Part shown: piece by piece, positions 27,580 through 35,331 of the stretch | How the letters are laid out: each line of letters begins with the position of its first letter | Position numbering within the stretch: position 1 is the first letter of the stretch | Assembly: GCA_017051695.1 (NCBI GenBank) | Contig: JAFIDK010000009.1 | Span: 99,267-163,266, forward strand | Reading direction: 5' to 3' | DNA: 64,000 nt | From: Algoriphagus aestuarii | Lineage (GTDB): Bacteria > Bacteroidota > Bacteroidia > Cytophagales > Cyclobacteriaceae | Made by a program: the position numbers and the translations under genes | Notes under the pieces: model-generated | Told to the model about the DNA's origin: nothing | Databases searched by the model: none | The model's input: the letters and a program-made list of their open reading frames with translations, nothing else

Positions 27580-28101
27580 TTAATCCTTCTCTAATTCCAT
27601 TCTGATTTTTTCGACCTTTTCTTTTGACTCATTACTTAATTTATCAAAGTTTTTTTCCAGCCAATCCAGACTTTCTTGAGTGGCATCTTCAATATCTTCC
27701 ACCGTGTTTTTGGTTCCTTTTTCGATATTTTCAGAAGTCTTTTCCCACCAAGCTTCCACATTTTTCATGTGCATATCGGCGGTTTCTTCAAAGAGTTCTT
27801 GATCGTTTTTCGCATTTTCGACAATCGTCTCATAGCGGGTTTCGATCATTTCGATTTGTTGTTCATCGGCTTTAAGATCCTTGTAAACAGCTTCTGCCTT
27901 ATTATCTAGGCTATCATATCGTTCGTCAATTGCAGCCCAGTTGTGAACGGGAACAATTTTTACCGCTGTCTCAATGCTGTCGACATAGCTTTGGAGTTCG
28001 GAAGTAACTTTGATTTTATCCTGTTCATCATACTGTTTGGTTTCACAGGCAAATGCAGTGACCAAAGCTGCTCCCATAAGTAAAGTTGATTTAGTTTTCA
28101 T
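27580..28101 (-). CDS. Hypothetical coiled-coil lipoprotein
   Basis: The 173-residue product starts with a signal peptide ending in a plausible lipobox (AFAC, Cys19). The mature protein is almost entirely helical and highly charged with heptad-like spacing (TRYETIVENAKNDQELFEE; a late NFDKLSNESKEKVEKIR), suggesting a coiled coil. It has no recognised family. Its terminus converges on metF. Confidence 0.7.
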   Translation of the reverse strand: MKTKSTLLMGAALVTAFACETKQYDEQDKIKVTSELQSYVDSIETAVKIVPVHNWAAIDERYDSLDNKAEAVYKDLKADEQQIEMIETRYETIVENAKNDQELFEETADMHMKNVEAWWEKTSENIEKGTKNTVEDIEDATQESLDWLEKNFDKLSNESKEKVEKIRMELEKD

Positions 28102-28176
28102 AGTTTATTGTGGTTGGTTTTGATGACTATCCTACAAGACCACTACCAAAAAACAAACTTTTTGAAATTATCTACT

Positions 28177-28213
28177 AAAACTCTTTTAAATGGCTCTAAA
28201 ACAGAGTTTTTTG
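28177..28213 (+). other. Hairpin with T tract in the divergent region
   Basis: Arms AAAACTCT (28177-28184) and AGAGTTTT (28203-28210) followed by TTT. It is terminator-like on the plus strand, though no plus-strand gene precedes it. Confidence 0.4.
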
Positions 28214-28247
28214 AATTTTTTCTTTGATAATCAGGTGTTTGTAATAA

Positions 28248-28309
28248 AAACAATAAGGAAAAATATCCCCAATTTATCCCATTTTTCACCATAGATTTCC
28301 TTATTGTTT
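28248..28309. promoter_or_regulatory. Long perfect inverted repeat (14-base arms)
   Basis: AAACAATAAGGAAA (28248-28261) and its exact reverse complement (28296-28309) are separated by 34 bases in the region between the divergent lipoprotein and HMG-CoA lyase genes. It could be a pair of operator half-sites or an RNA stem in the lyase leader. Confidence 0.5.
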
Positions 28310-28399
28310 AGGAGTAAGTTTTGATTTATTGGTAAAGACTATTGGCGCTATTCAAATAATTTCCCGAGTATGGGAATTTTAACTTTAGTAAATTCAGCC

Positions 28400-29254
28400 A
28401 TGATTAAATTGATAGAGTGTCCAAGAGACGCCATGCAGGGAATTCCTCATTTTATTGATACTGCGATCAAAGCAGCATATATCAACCAGCTTTTGGCGAT
28501 CGGTTTTGACACAATAGACTTTGGGAGTTTTGTCAGCCCAAAAGCGATCCCTCAGATGAGAGATACCGAAGAAGTGCTGAGTTTATTGGATCTCCACCAT
28601 TCCAAGTCTAAACTTTTGGCAATAGTGGCCAATTTGAGAGGAGCAAATGACGCTTGCCACTTTCCTGAGATTGATTATTTGGGATTTCCATTGTCAGTTT
28701 CTGAAACGTTTCAGCAAAAAAATACCAATAAGTCTATTCAGGAAGCTTTGGTGGAATTAGAAGAAATCCAGAATGTATGTGAAGTCAAAGGGAAAACTTT
28801 GGTTACCTATCTCAGCATGGGTTTTGGAAATCCATATGGTGAGGCTTATTCCCCTGATATGATTGCTGGATTCGTTGAAAAACTTGATCAATTAGGAGTG
28901 AAGATCATTTCACTTTCCGATACAATCGGAATAGCAAACCCTTACTTAATTACAGAGTTATTTCAAATACAAAAACAGGCCTATCCTCACATTGAATTTG
29001 GAGCACATTTACATAGTACCCCTGATACGATTGGAGAAAAAGTTTTTGCAGGGCTAAAAGGAGGCTGCGATCGATTTGATGGGGCGCTGAACGGATACGG
29101 TGGATGTCCTATGGCAAAAGATGAGCTGGTGGGAAACATGGCGACAGAAGTGATGATCCAAACGCTGGAGTCGGCAGGTCATGATTTATTGATTAATAAA
29201 ACTGAATTAAAAGAGGCCATGAAGTTGACACAATTTGTATTTACTCAGGTTTAA
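28400..29254 (+). CDS. mvaB: Hydroxymethylglutaryl-CoA lyase
   Basis: The enzyme splits HMG-CoA into acetoacetate and acetyl-CoA, usually in leucine breakdown. I chose the ATG at 28400, because the family begins IKLIECPRDAMQG; an in-frame ATG at 28370 would add 10 residues. The 284-residue TIM barrel shows ECPRDAMQG, FGSFVSPKAIPQM, GNPYGEAYSPDM, the metal-binding GAHLHSTPD and the catalytic-loop GGCPMAKDEL. The catalytic Cys sits in the GYGGCPMAK loop. The PepSY gene begins immediately after the stop. Confidence 0.92.
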   Translation: MIKLIECPRDAMQGIPHFIDTAIKAAYINQLLAIGFDTIDFGSFVSPKAIPQMRDTEEVLSLLDLHHSKSKLLAIVANLRGANDACHFPEIDYLGFPLSVSETFQQKNTNKSIQEALVELEEIQNVCEVKGKTLVTYLSMGFGNPYGEAYSPDMIAGFVEKLDQLGVKIISLSDTIGIANPYLITELFQIQKQAYPHIEFGAHLHSTPDTIGEKVFAGLKGGCDRFDGALNGYGGCPMAKDELVGNMATEVMIQTLESAGHDLLINKTELKEAMKLTQFVFTQV

Positions 29255-29803
29255 ATGGCAGATCCTATCAAATCAAAAGTTAAAGCTTTAAGGCTTTATA
29301 GAGTGTTTCATCGATGGTTGGGTATACCATTGATAATTTTCTTTTTCCTCATTGGTATTACTTCGATTTTGCTGGCTTGGAAGAAAAAAGCAGAGCTTTT
29401 ACCTCCTACTCTTAAAACCAAAGTAGAAAATGGTACTTGGATTTTGCCTTCTGAAATGGTGGAAATAGGGAAGTCTGAAATGAAGAAATTGAGTTTGGAT
29501 CCGGATGTAGACAGGATTGATATTCGACCTGATAAAGGAATCGCGAAAGTGACTTTTAAAACTCATTTTACTGAAGTTCAGGTAGATGGGTTTTCCGGCG
29601 AAGTATTATCTGTGTCTACAAGGCACTCGGATTGGATCGAAAAAGTGCATGATGGCAGCATCTTTGATTATTATTGGACAGGGGAAGAAGCAGCAAAATT
29701 GACCTATTCCACGCTGATTTCCATCGGTTTGATTTTAATGAGTGTCAGTGGGTTTTATCTTTGGTACTTTCCCAAAAAGATCAGAAAACTTAAGCAGCAT
29801 TAA
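29255..29803 (+). CDS. PepSY-associated transmembrane protein
   Basis: The 182-residue product has two membrane helices, one near residues 22-42 after the FHRWLGIPL motif typical of PepSY_TM proteins and one near 150-170. A periplasmic PepSY-like domain lies between (VDRIDIRPDKGIAKVTF; EVQVDGFSGEVLSV). Such proteins are often linked to iron uptake or electron transfer, but no receptor or reductase gene is adjacent. The ATG abuts the HMG-CoA lyase stop. The gene ends 4 bases inside the converging dprA gene. Confidence 0.85.
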   Translation: MADPIKSKVKALRLYRVFHRWLGIPLIIFFFLIGITSILLAWKKKAELLPPTLKTKVENGTWILPSEMVEIGKSEMKKLSLDPDVDRIDIRPDKGIAKVTFKTHFTEVQVDGFSGEVLSVSTRHSDWIEKVHDGSIFDYYWTGEEAAKLTYSTLISIGLILMSVSGFYLWYFPKKIRKLKQH

Positions 29804-30930
29804 CCTAGGAGTTTGTATTTCTTTCCTGGAAGTGATTTAACGATTCCTTCAAATTCCAAGGAAAGCAATTTTGCAGATAAAAGCCCTAAAGGGATTTCTG
29901 TCAACGAGCTGATTTGGTCAATTTCAGCTTCCTGTTTTTCCATCAGGAGTTGTAGGATTTTCACTTCGTCCAAAGGCCTTTCTTTAAAATCTATCATAGG
30001 TTTGGCCACTTTGGTTTCTCCCGGTTTACTCCAAAAAAGTACTTCAGCAATGTCATTAGGGCCAGTATAGATGCTTGCTTTCATTTTTTTAATCAACTTG
30101 TTGCATCCTTCACTATACTGGGATTGTAAGTTGCCAGGAACAGCAAAAACCTCTTTGTCGTAGGAAAATGCTATTTCTGCCGTTATCAAGGCTCCTCCTT
30201 TTTCTGCGGCTTCTACCACAATCAAAGCATCTGATAAACCAGCGATAATTCGGTTTCTCGCGGGGAAATTCCCAGGAGTCATCGTACTGCCTGGTGCATA
30301 TTCACTGACGATAGCTCCTGTTTCCATCAGATCAATAGCAGTTTTTTTGTGTACCGAGGGATAAATCTGACCGATGGGAGAGCCCATAATGGCCAAAGTG
30401 GGAATGGATGCTTGGATAGCAGCTCGATGCGCTTCTATATCGATTCCATAGGCAAGTCCTGATATAATGGTAGGCTGATACACTGCCAAATCTTCGATGA
30501 TCTTTTTGGTTGCGGTTTTGCCATATGCGGTGGCACTTCTTGTGCCTACGATCCCAATAGTTCTGTCAACATTGAAATCTGCATTTCCCTGGGTGAATAT
30601 AAGTGCTGGACAATCCTCTTGAAGTTTTAGGCGTTGAGGAAAATTGGGATGAAGGGAGGATAAAATTTGAAAGCCCTTTTTCTGGGATTCATTTAGTAAA
30701 TCGTCTGCTTTTTTTAAGAGCGATTGCTCTTGGTTTCTGAGTTCCAGAAGTTTTTCTCCTACTCTTGGAGTTTTTGCTGCTTTTCCTTTTGGAAGCTCAA
30801 AGAATCGCTTGGCGGAACCAGAATATGCAATGATGGATTTTATAATTCCTGGGCCAATTTTAGGGGCTGACCAAAGAGCAATAAAATATCTAAGTTCCTC
30901 AGGTGTCGGATTTTGAATTGAATTCGTCAC
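29800..30930 (-). CDS. dprA: DNA-processing protein DprA
   Basis: The 376-residue cytosolic protein protects incoming single-stranded DNA and loads RecA during natural transformation. The Rossmann-like core shows GIVGTRSATAYGK, the ISGLAYGIDIEAHRAA motif, EYAPGS and the FPARNRIIAGLSDALIVVEA block. A C-terminal winged-helix-like DprA domain follows (DEVKILQLLMEKQEAEIDQIS). Its start overlaps the MerR gene by 32 bases, so the two are coupled. Other competence genes are not in the window. Confidence 0.94.
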   Translation of the reverse strand: MTNSIQNPTPEELRYFIALWSAPKIGPGIIKSIIAYSGSAKRFFELPKGKAAKTPRVGEKLLELRNQEQSLLKKADDLLNESQKKGFQILSSLHPNFPQRLKLQEDCPALIFTQGNADFNVDRTIGIVGTRSATAYGKTATKKIIEDLAVYQPTIISGLAYGIDIEAHRAAIQASIPTLAIMGSPIGQIYPSVHKKTAIDLMETGAIVSEYAPGSTMTPGNFPARNRIIAGLSDALIVVEAAEKGGALITAEIAFSYDKEVFAVPGNLQSQYSEGCNKLIKKMKASIYTGPNDIAEVLFWSKPGETKVAKPMIDFKERPLDEVKILQLLMEKQEAEIDQISSLTEIPLGLLSAKLLSLEFEGIVKSLPGKKYKLLG

Positions 30931-31252
30931 GGATATTAATTAAAAAATCTTTGATCTGTTGCAACTTCTGGACGGCCGCAACCTTATCAAATCCATGTTC
31001 TTTCCCGGATTTGATTACTTCTTGGGCTCCTTGAAGAGTATAACCCTTTTCCTTGACGAGATGATAAATGTATCTGATTTTCTCTATGTCATCCTTCACA
31101 TATCTCCTGTTTCCTTTTTTGTCTTTTTTGGGGTGAATGATATCAAATTCACCTTCCCAATATCGGATCAGAGATGGGGCAACATTGAAAAGTTTGGCAA
31201 CTTCCCCAATGGAATAATACTTTTTCTCTATTTCTCGCTCTTTGTACGGCAC
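30899..31252 (-). CDS. MerR-family transcriptional regulator
   Basis: The 117-residue protein opens with a GTG at 31252 and carries an N-terminal MerR winged helix (YSIGEVAKLFNVAPSLIRYWEGEF, then RRYVKDDIEKIRYI). A short dimerisation helix follows, but there is no large effector domain and no metal-binding cysteines. Small MerR proteins next to dprA or in general metabolism loci are common in Bacteroidota. The target is unknown; a dyad at 31298-31316 just upstream could be its own operator. Co-transcribed with dprA. Confidence 0.85.
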   Translation of the reverse strand: MPYKEREIEKKYYSIGEVAKLFNVAPSLIRYWEGEFDIIHPKKDKKGNRRYVKDDIEKIRYIYHLVKEKGYTLQGAQEVIKSGKEHGFDKVAAVQKLQQIKDFLINIRDEFNSKSDT

Positions 31253-31285
31253 CGTAAAAATTGATTTAACACTAAATTAATCAAA

Positions 31286-31342
31286 ATGGCAAACAATGTT
31301 CAAGTATCGCTTGAACGTTTAGAAAAAAAACGTAAAAATTAG
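31286..31342 (+). CDS. Possible 18-residue basic small protein
   Basis: An ATG at 31286 opens an 18-codon frame (MANNVQVSLERLEKKRKN) ending in TAG at 31340-31342. The predicted peptide is a short amphipathic, Lys/Arg-rich helix. It lies antisense to its neighbours, between rsmE and the MerR gene, and spans the dyad at 31298-31316. No Shine-Dalgarno or clear promoter was seen, so the coding claim is weak. Confidence 0.2.
   Translation: MANNVQVSLERLEKKRKN
31298..31316. promoter_or_regulatory. 7-base inverted repeat upstream of the MerR gene
   Basis: GTTCAAG (31298-31304) and CTTGAAC (31310-31316) with a 5-base spacer, 46 bases above the MerR gene start. Plausible regulator-binding dyad. Confidence 0.4.
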
Positions 31343-32043
31343 CGGTTTAGTACTTGAAGCATCTGAACGGCCGCAAGTCCAGCCGTCTCGGTTCTAAGCC
31401 TGCTTTTACCCAATGAGACTGGAATAAAGTTCTTGGAAATTGCTTTCTCAATTTCCTTTGGATCAAAATCTCCTTCTGGGCCGATTAAAATCAGGTATTT
31501 TCCTTTTGGAATAGCTTGATCCATCAGATGAAAATCATGATCGTCATCTACAAAAGCGATAAATTTTTGATAATCGGGGAAGGAAGTAGAATCCAGAACC
31601 TCATTCAGTTTTTTGGAAGAATGGAGGGTTGGAATCCTGAATTTGAGGCTTTGTTTACAGGCAGCAATTATCTTTTTATTCAATCGATCTGTTTTCAAAA
31701 AGCTCCGTTCGGAATTCATGCTTTCGATCAATGTGATTTCATGAAATCCGATTTCGGTGATTTTCTCAATCATCCATTCCATTCTGTCTGGGCTTTTTGT
31801 AGGTGCGATCACTAAGTGGATGTGGAAATCCTCTTCAGGAACTAACGTGGTATTTAAGACTGAAAGGGTAGTTTTTCTTTGATCTGCCTCTTGGATTGTG
31901 CATTCGAAAAGTTCTCCTTTACCATTGGTGACAAACACTGTGTCTCCTTGTTTTTTTCGTAAAACCCGAGTGAGATGCTTGGATTCTTCTGGCTCCAAGT
32001 GGATGATAGGGGGAGTGATGTTTTCTTGAAAGAATAGCTGCAT
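31339..32043 (-). CDS. rsmE: 16S rRNA (uracil1498-N3)-methyltransferase
   Basis: The 234-residue product methylates U1498 of 16S rRNA. It is a SPOUT-class enzyme with a trefoil knot: an N-terminal PUA-like part with HLTRVLRKKQGD, a central KSPDRMEWMIEKITEIG, and the cofactor-binding C-terminal blocks LILIGPEGDF and SLGKSRLRTETAGLAAV. Length is typical. It lies upstream of the MerR/dprA genes on the same strand, but 86 bases and a dyad separate them. Confidence 0.94.
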   Translation of the reverse strand: MQLFFQENITPPIIHLEPEESKHLTRVLRKKQGDTVFVTNGKGELFECTIQEADQRKTTLSVLNTTLVPEEDFHIHLVIAPTKSPDRMEWMIEKITEIGFHEITLIESMNSERSFLKTDRLNKKIIAACKQSLKFRIPTLHSSKKLNEVLDSTSFPDYQKFIAFVDDDHDFHLMDQAIPKGKYLILIGPEGDFDPKEIEKAISKNFIPVSLGKSRLRTETAGLAAVQMLQVLNR

Positions 32044-32182
32044 GGAAGATCAAAAATAAAATTAATTCTTTGAGAAAACACTTTGGCGATTAAAGTTATG
32101 AGGATAAAGTACCAGATTAAAACTTAAAAAGGATTCTTCTGGAAGGTGTATTTTATTTATTAAAAAAAAAATATCTATATGC

Positions 32183-32224
32183 TTTACAAATGTGAATGAA
32201 ATTAATTAGATTCATATTTGTAAA
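32183..32224. promoter_or_regulatory. Near-perfect 15-base inverted repeat, likely PadR operator
   Basis: TTTACAAATGTGAAT (32183-32197) and ATTCATATTTGTAAA (32210-32224) form a dyad with 14 of 15 positions paired and a 12-base spacer, 15 bases before the PadR start. The right arm contains a -7-like CATATTTG at 32213-32220, so binding would block the promoter. Confidence 0.7.
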
Positions 32225-32239
32225 TATAATAGGCCTAGT

Positions 32240-32578
32240 ATGAAAGGATATCATTTAGGAGAATTGGAGGAGTTAGTTTTATTGATTGTCGGGATTTTGG
32301 ATCAGGAAGCTTATGGTGTATCAGTAGCTGAGGAAATCAAAAACCAAATGGGTAGAAAAGTCAATATAAGCGCGATTCATACGGTGCTAAACCGACTTGA
32401 GGAAAAGGGATTTGTCAAATCTCATATGGGTGGAGCTACTGAGGAAAGAGGAGGGAGAAGAAAGCGATTGTTTAGTCTATCTGCAAGTGGCAGAGCCGCT
32501 ATCCATGAAGTCAAAATGGCCAGAAACCGTCTTTACGATCAATTGCCACCATTAGCTTTGGATTTTTCCAATGGATAA
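32240..32578 (+). CDS. PadR-family transcriptional regulator
   Basis: The 112-residue protein has the short PadR winged-helix fold: LGELEELVLLIVGILDQEAYGVSVAEEI, then NISAIHTVLNRLEEKGFVKS and GGRRKRLFSLSASGRAAI, with a final dimerisation helix. It lacks any further ligand domain. It overlaps the ABC permease gene by 8 bases. A 15-base dyad just upstream is the likely binding site, so autoregulation of the pair is probable. This PadR-permease pairing recurs in the Cyclobacteriaceae. Confidence 0.9.
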   Translation: MKGYHLGELEELVLLIVGILDQEAYGVSVAEEIKNQMGRKVNISAIHTVLNRLEEKGFVKSHMGGATEERGGRRKRLFSLSASGRAAIHEVKMARNRLYDQLPPLALDFSNG

Positions 32579-35177
32579 GAAACGACACTTTTATCCGCCC
32601 AAATTAGCCGATCGATTTCTGGAGTTTTATTGCGTATCAGATCGATTGGAGCAGATCCAAGGGGATGCCTACGAGATGTTTTACATGGATTTGGAGGAGA
32701 AAGGAATAACCTATGCCCGCTTCAGGTTCATTTTCCATGTGTTTAGTTTTTTCAAATGGAGCAATATCGGGTTCAGCAAATTCTTGCATTTTAAAACGAA
32801 TAACACGGTTATGATTAGAAGTTATTTTAAAATCGGTTGGAGAAATATTCTCAAGCAAAAAGGCACCACTTTTATTTCTGTTTTTGGATTGTCATGTGCT
32901 GTGGGATGCTGCATTGTAGCTTATTTATTCATCGCAAACATCTGGTTTAAGGGTTTGAACCAACCCAATAAAGATGAGATCTATCAATTGGTTTATACCA
33001 CGGAGGAAGATGAAGGTTTGGTAACCTATGGAACTGTCGCCGAACCAGTCTCCGAATTGATTCCGAATAGCCTAAATTCTATAAAAAATCAAACTAAAGT
33101 ACTGCTCGAATTTCCATTATTGATTCAAGATAATGAGAGCTTTTACCAAAGATCTCTGTTTGTGGATCCAGCTTATATGGAAATGTTTCAGTACCGAATG
33201 GAATACGGATATCCCGGTGCTTTGCAGGAAACGGATCAGGTGATTTTGACCCATCAACTATCGGAAAAGCTCTTTGGAGAAATGAATCCTATTGGGCAGG
33301 AACTGTCCTTAGTAATCAATGGAGAAGAAAGGCTTTATAAGGTCGGTGGGGTTTTGGAGGATTTAAAAGACATGGACATGTTTACTTTTGACCTTCTTGT
33401 CAATTTTGAGTCTCATCCTCATAACATGGCAGATATTCCTTTGAAAGATGCTTGGAACAAAGAATTGTGGACTTTTATTCAAGTGGAAGAAGGGGCGGAT
33501 ATTGGTTTAATTGAGTCGGAAATGGAGGGGTTTACTCAAATTCAAAATCAGGTCAATCCAGAAAAACCTTATACCAAAATGGGACTGATAGCCTATCCGG
33601 ATATTATTTATAATGTGGGCAAAATCGAAAGGGGAGTAAGGGATTTTTTGGGTTTAGGCCCTCAGATTCTGTTAGGGACCATTGGACTTTTTATACTTCT
33701 TCTGGCGGTATTCAATTACATCAACTTATCGGTATTAATGGCTTCTAGACGACTAAAAGAGATAGGTGTCCGAAAGGTAATTGGAAGCAAAAGAAGTCAG
33801 TTGATTTTCCAGTTTCTAAGCGAAAACCTATTGATCTGCTTTTTTGCCATTTTTTTGGGATGCCTTTTGGCAGGATTTGTTTTTCTACCTGGATTCAACG
33901 GTATCGCCTCCAAAAATCTCCAAATAGATTTATTTAGGGATAAAAACATCTGGATTTTTTTAGGATCCTTGTTATTGGTAATTACACTGATTACTGGTTT
34001 GTATCCTGCCACTTATTTGTCTTCATTTAAACCGATTGGGATTCTGAAAGGAAATCAAAAAATAGGAAGCAAAAGCGTTTTTACCAGTGTGCTGCTATCC
34101 TTCCAATTTACATTGGCCATTATCAGTATGGTAGCCGCCATTGCCTTTGTTCAAACCAATTATATCAATGCCAATAGAGATTGGGGATACAGTTCAGCTG
34201 ATAAGATCATAGTCAATGTGCCTGAGTCCAAGGATTATGTTCCCTTGAAGAATAGGCTTTCAGCACTTTCATCAGTGGTGGAAGTAAGTGGTAGCCAAGA
34301 CTATGTGGGGAATTGGATTAGAGAAAAAGAAGCGTTTATTGGGACTGAAAAATATGAAGTCAATTTTTTAAATGCGGAGTCTAATTATCCTGAATTACTA
34401 GACCTGGAATTGAAAGAGGGAAGAATGTTTAATCCCGATCTGATTACGGATACTCAGGAGTCAATCTTAGTTAACCAGACTTTTTTGGATGATTTTGGTT
34501 TGGAGTTTCCTTTTGATCAGAGCGTGGAAATTGATAGTGTCAGGTACCATGTGATAGGAGTGGTAGAAGATTTTCATACCACATTTTTCAAAAATACGAT
34601 TGAACCGATGGCGATTAGCGCATCCCCTGATTCAACCTTTAACTATTTGACTTTAAAAATGAATCCCGGGTCTGCGGAAGGTTCCATGGAGGCTGTCAAG
34701 AAAATATGGCATGAAACGGTCCCACTAGGCTTATTTGAAGGGAAACTACAGACGCAGGTGTTTGAAAGAGAGATTGCCGATGTGAATGGCGTTGCGAAAT
34801 TAATTTCCTTTTCGGCAGCCCTCTCTGTCATCTTAGCGCTTTTGGGGCTTTTTGGTTTGGTTTCCTTGAATATGACTGCACATATCAAGGATTATTGTAT
34901 CCGCAAAGTCTTTGGGGCGAATGTTGAGGATCTTTCTAAGAAATTGCTGAAGAGGTATTTGATTATTTGGGGGATAGCCGCTGTGATTGGAAGCGTTTTC
35001 TCGGCCTTTTTTATAACTTCTTTTCTGGATAGCTTTTTTGCTTTTCATTCTGGAGTAGGGATCATTCCTCTGGGTTTTGCCTTGTTTATTTTATTAGGAG
35101 TGATTATCAGTACCGTGGCTTCGCAAATTTGGAAAGTGATCAAAGCAAATCCTGCCGTGATTCTAAAGTCTGAGTAG
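32571..35177 (+). CDS. ABC transporter permease (MacB/FtsX type) with N-terminal prefix domain
   Basis: The 868-residue protein starts with a cytosolic prefix of about 80 residues (PPKLADRFLEFYC...QGDAYEMFYMDLEEKG), typical of PadR-linked permeases. Two FtsX-type halves follow, each with a large periplasmic loop flanked by membrane helices (first helix after IGWRNILKQKGTTFIS; the conserved EIGVRKVIGSKRSQLIFQFLSEN; a matching YCIRKVFGANVEDLSKKLL in the second half). It probably exports a lipid, peptide or drug. No ATPase gene is adjacent, so the partner must be elsewhere. Confidence 0.88.
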   Translation: MDKKRHFYPPKLADRFLEFYCVSDRLEQIQGDAYEMFYMDLEEKGITYARFRFIFHVFSFFKWSNIGFSKFLHFKTNNTVMIRSYFKIGWRNILKQKGTTFISVFGLSCAVGCCIVAYLFIANIWFKGLNQPNKDEIYQLVYTTEEDEGLVTYGTVAEPVSELIPNSLNSIKNQTKVLLEFPLLIQDNESFYQRSLFVDPAYMEMFQYRMEYGYPGALQETDQVILTHQLSEKLFGEMNPIGQELSLVINGEERLYKVGGVLEDLKDMDMFTFDLLVNFESHPHNMADIPLKDAWNKELWTFIQVEEGADIGLIESEMEGFTQIQNQVNPEKPYTKMGLIAYPDIIYNVGKIERGVRDFLGLGPQILLGTIGLFILLLAVFNYINLSVLMASRRLKEIGVRKVIGSKRSQLIFQFLSENLLICFFAIFLGCLLAGFVFLPGFNGIASKNLQIDLFRDKNIWIFLGSLLLVITLITGLYPATYLSSFKPIGILKGNQKIGSKSVFTSVLLSFQFTLAIISMVAAIAFVQTNYINANRDWGYSSADKIIVNVPESKDYVPLKNRLSALSSVVEVSGSQDYVGNWIREKEAFIGTEKYEVNFLNAESNYPELLDLELKEGRMFNPDLITDTQESILVNQTFLDDFGLEFPFDQSVEIDSVRYHVIGVVEDFHTTFFKNTIEPMAISASPDSTFNYLTLKMNPGSAEGSMEAVKKIWHETVPLGLFEGKLQTQVFEREIADVNGVAKLISFSAALSVILALLGLFGLVSLNMTAHIKDYCIRKVFGANVEDLSKKLLKRYLIIWGIAAVIGSVFSAFFITSFLDSFFAFHSGVGIIPLGFALFILLGVIISTVASQIWKVIKANPAVILKSE

Positions 35178-35221
35178 AAATAGAAATGATTGGTTTTTGA
35201 AAAAAAAGCAGGCTGTTTGAA

Positions 35222-35254
35222 AAGCTCAAGTTTACAAGAACTTGGGCTCTTTTA
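35222..35254 (+). terminator. Terminator after the ABC permease gene
   Basis: A stem of AGCTCAAGTT (35224-35233) against AACTTGGGCT (35240-35249), with one G-U pair, is followed by a T-rich CTCTTTT. Confidence 0.7.
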
Positions 35255-35270
35255 ATAATGGGAAGAGCAC

Positions 35271-35306
35271 AAAAAAAAAGCACACTTTCAATTAAAAGTG
35301 TGCTTT
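35271..35306 (-). terminator. Terminator of the DEAD-box helicase gene
   Basis: Perfect 12-base arms AAAGCACACTTT (35277-35288) and AAAGTGTGCTTT (35295-35306). On the minus strand the stem is followed by an uninterrupted T run. Confidence 0.92.
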
Positions 35307-35331
35307 AAACCAAATTAACCTTATAACCAAT

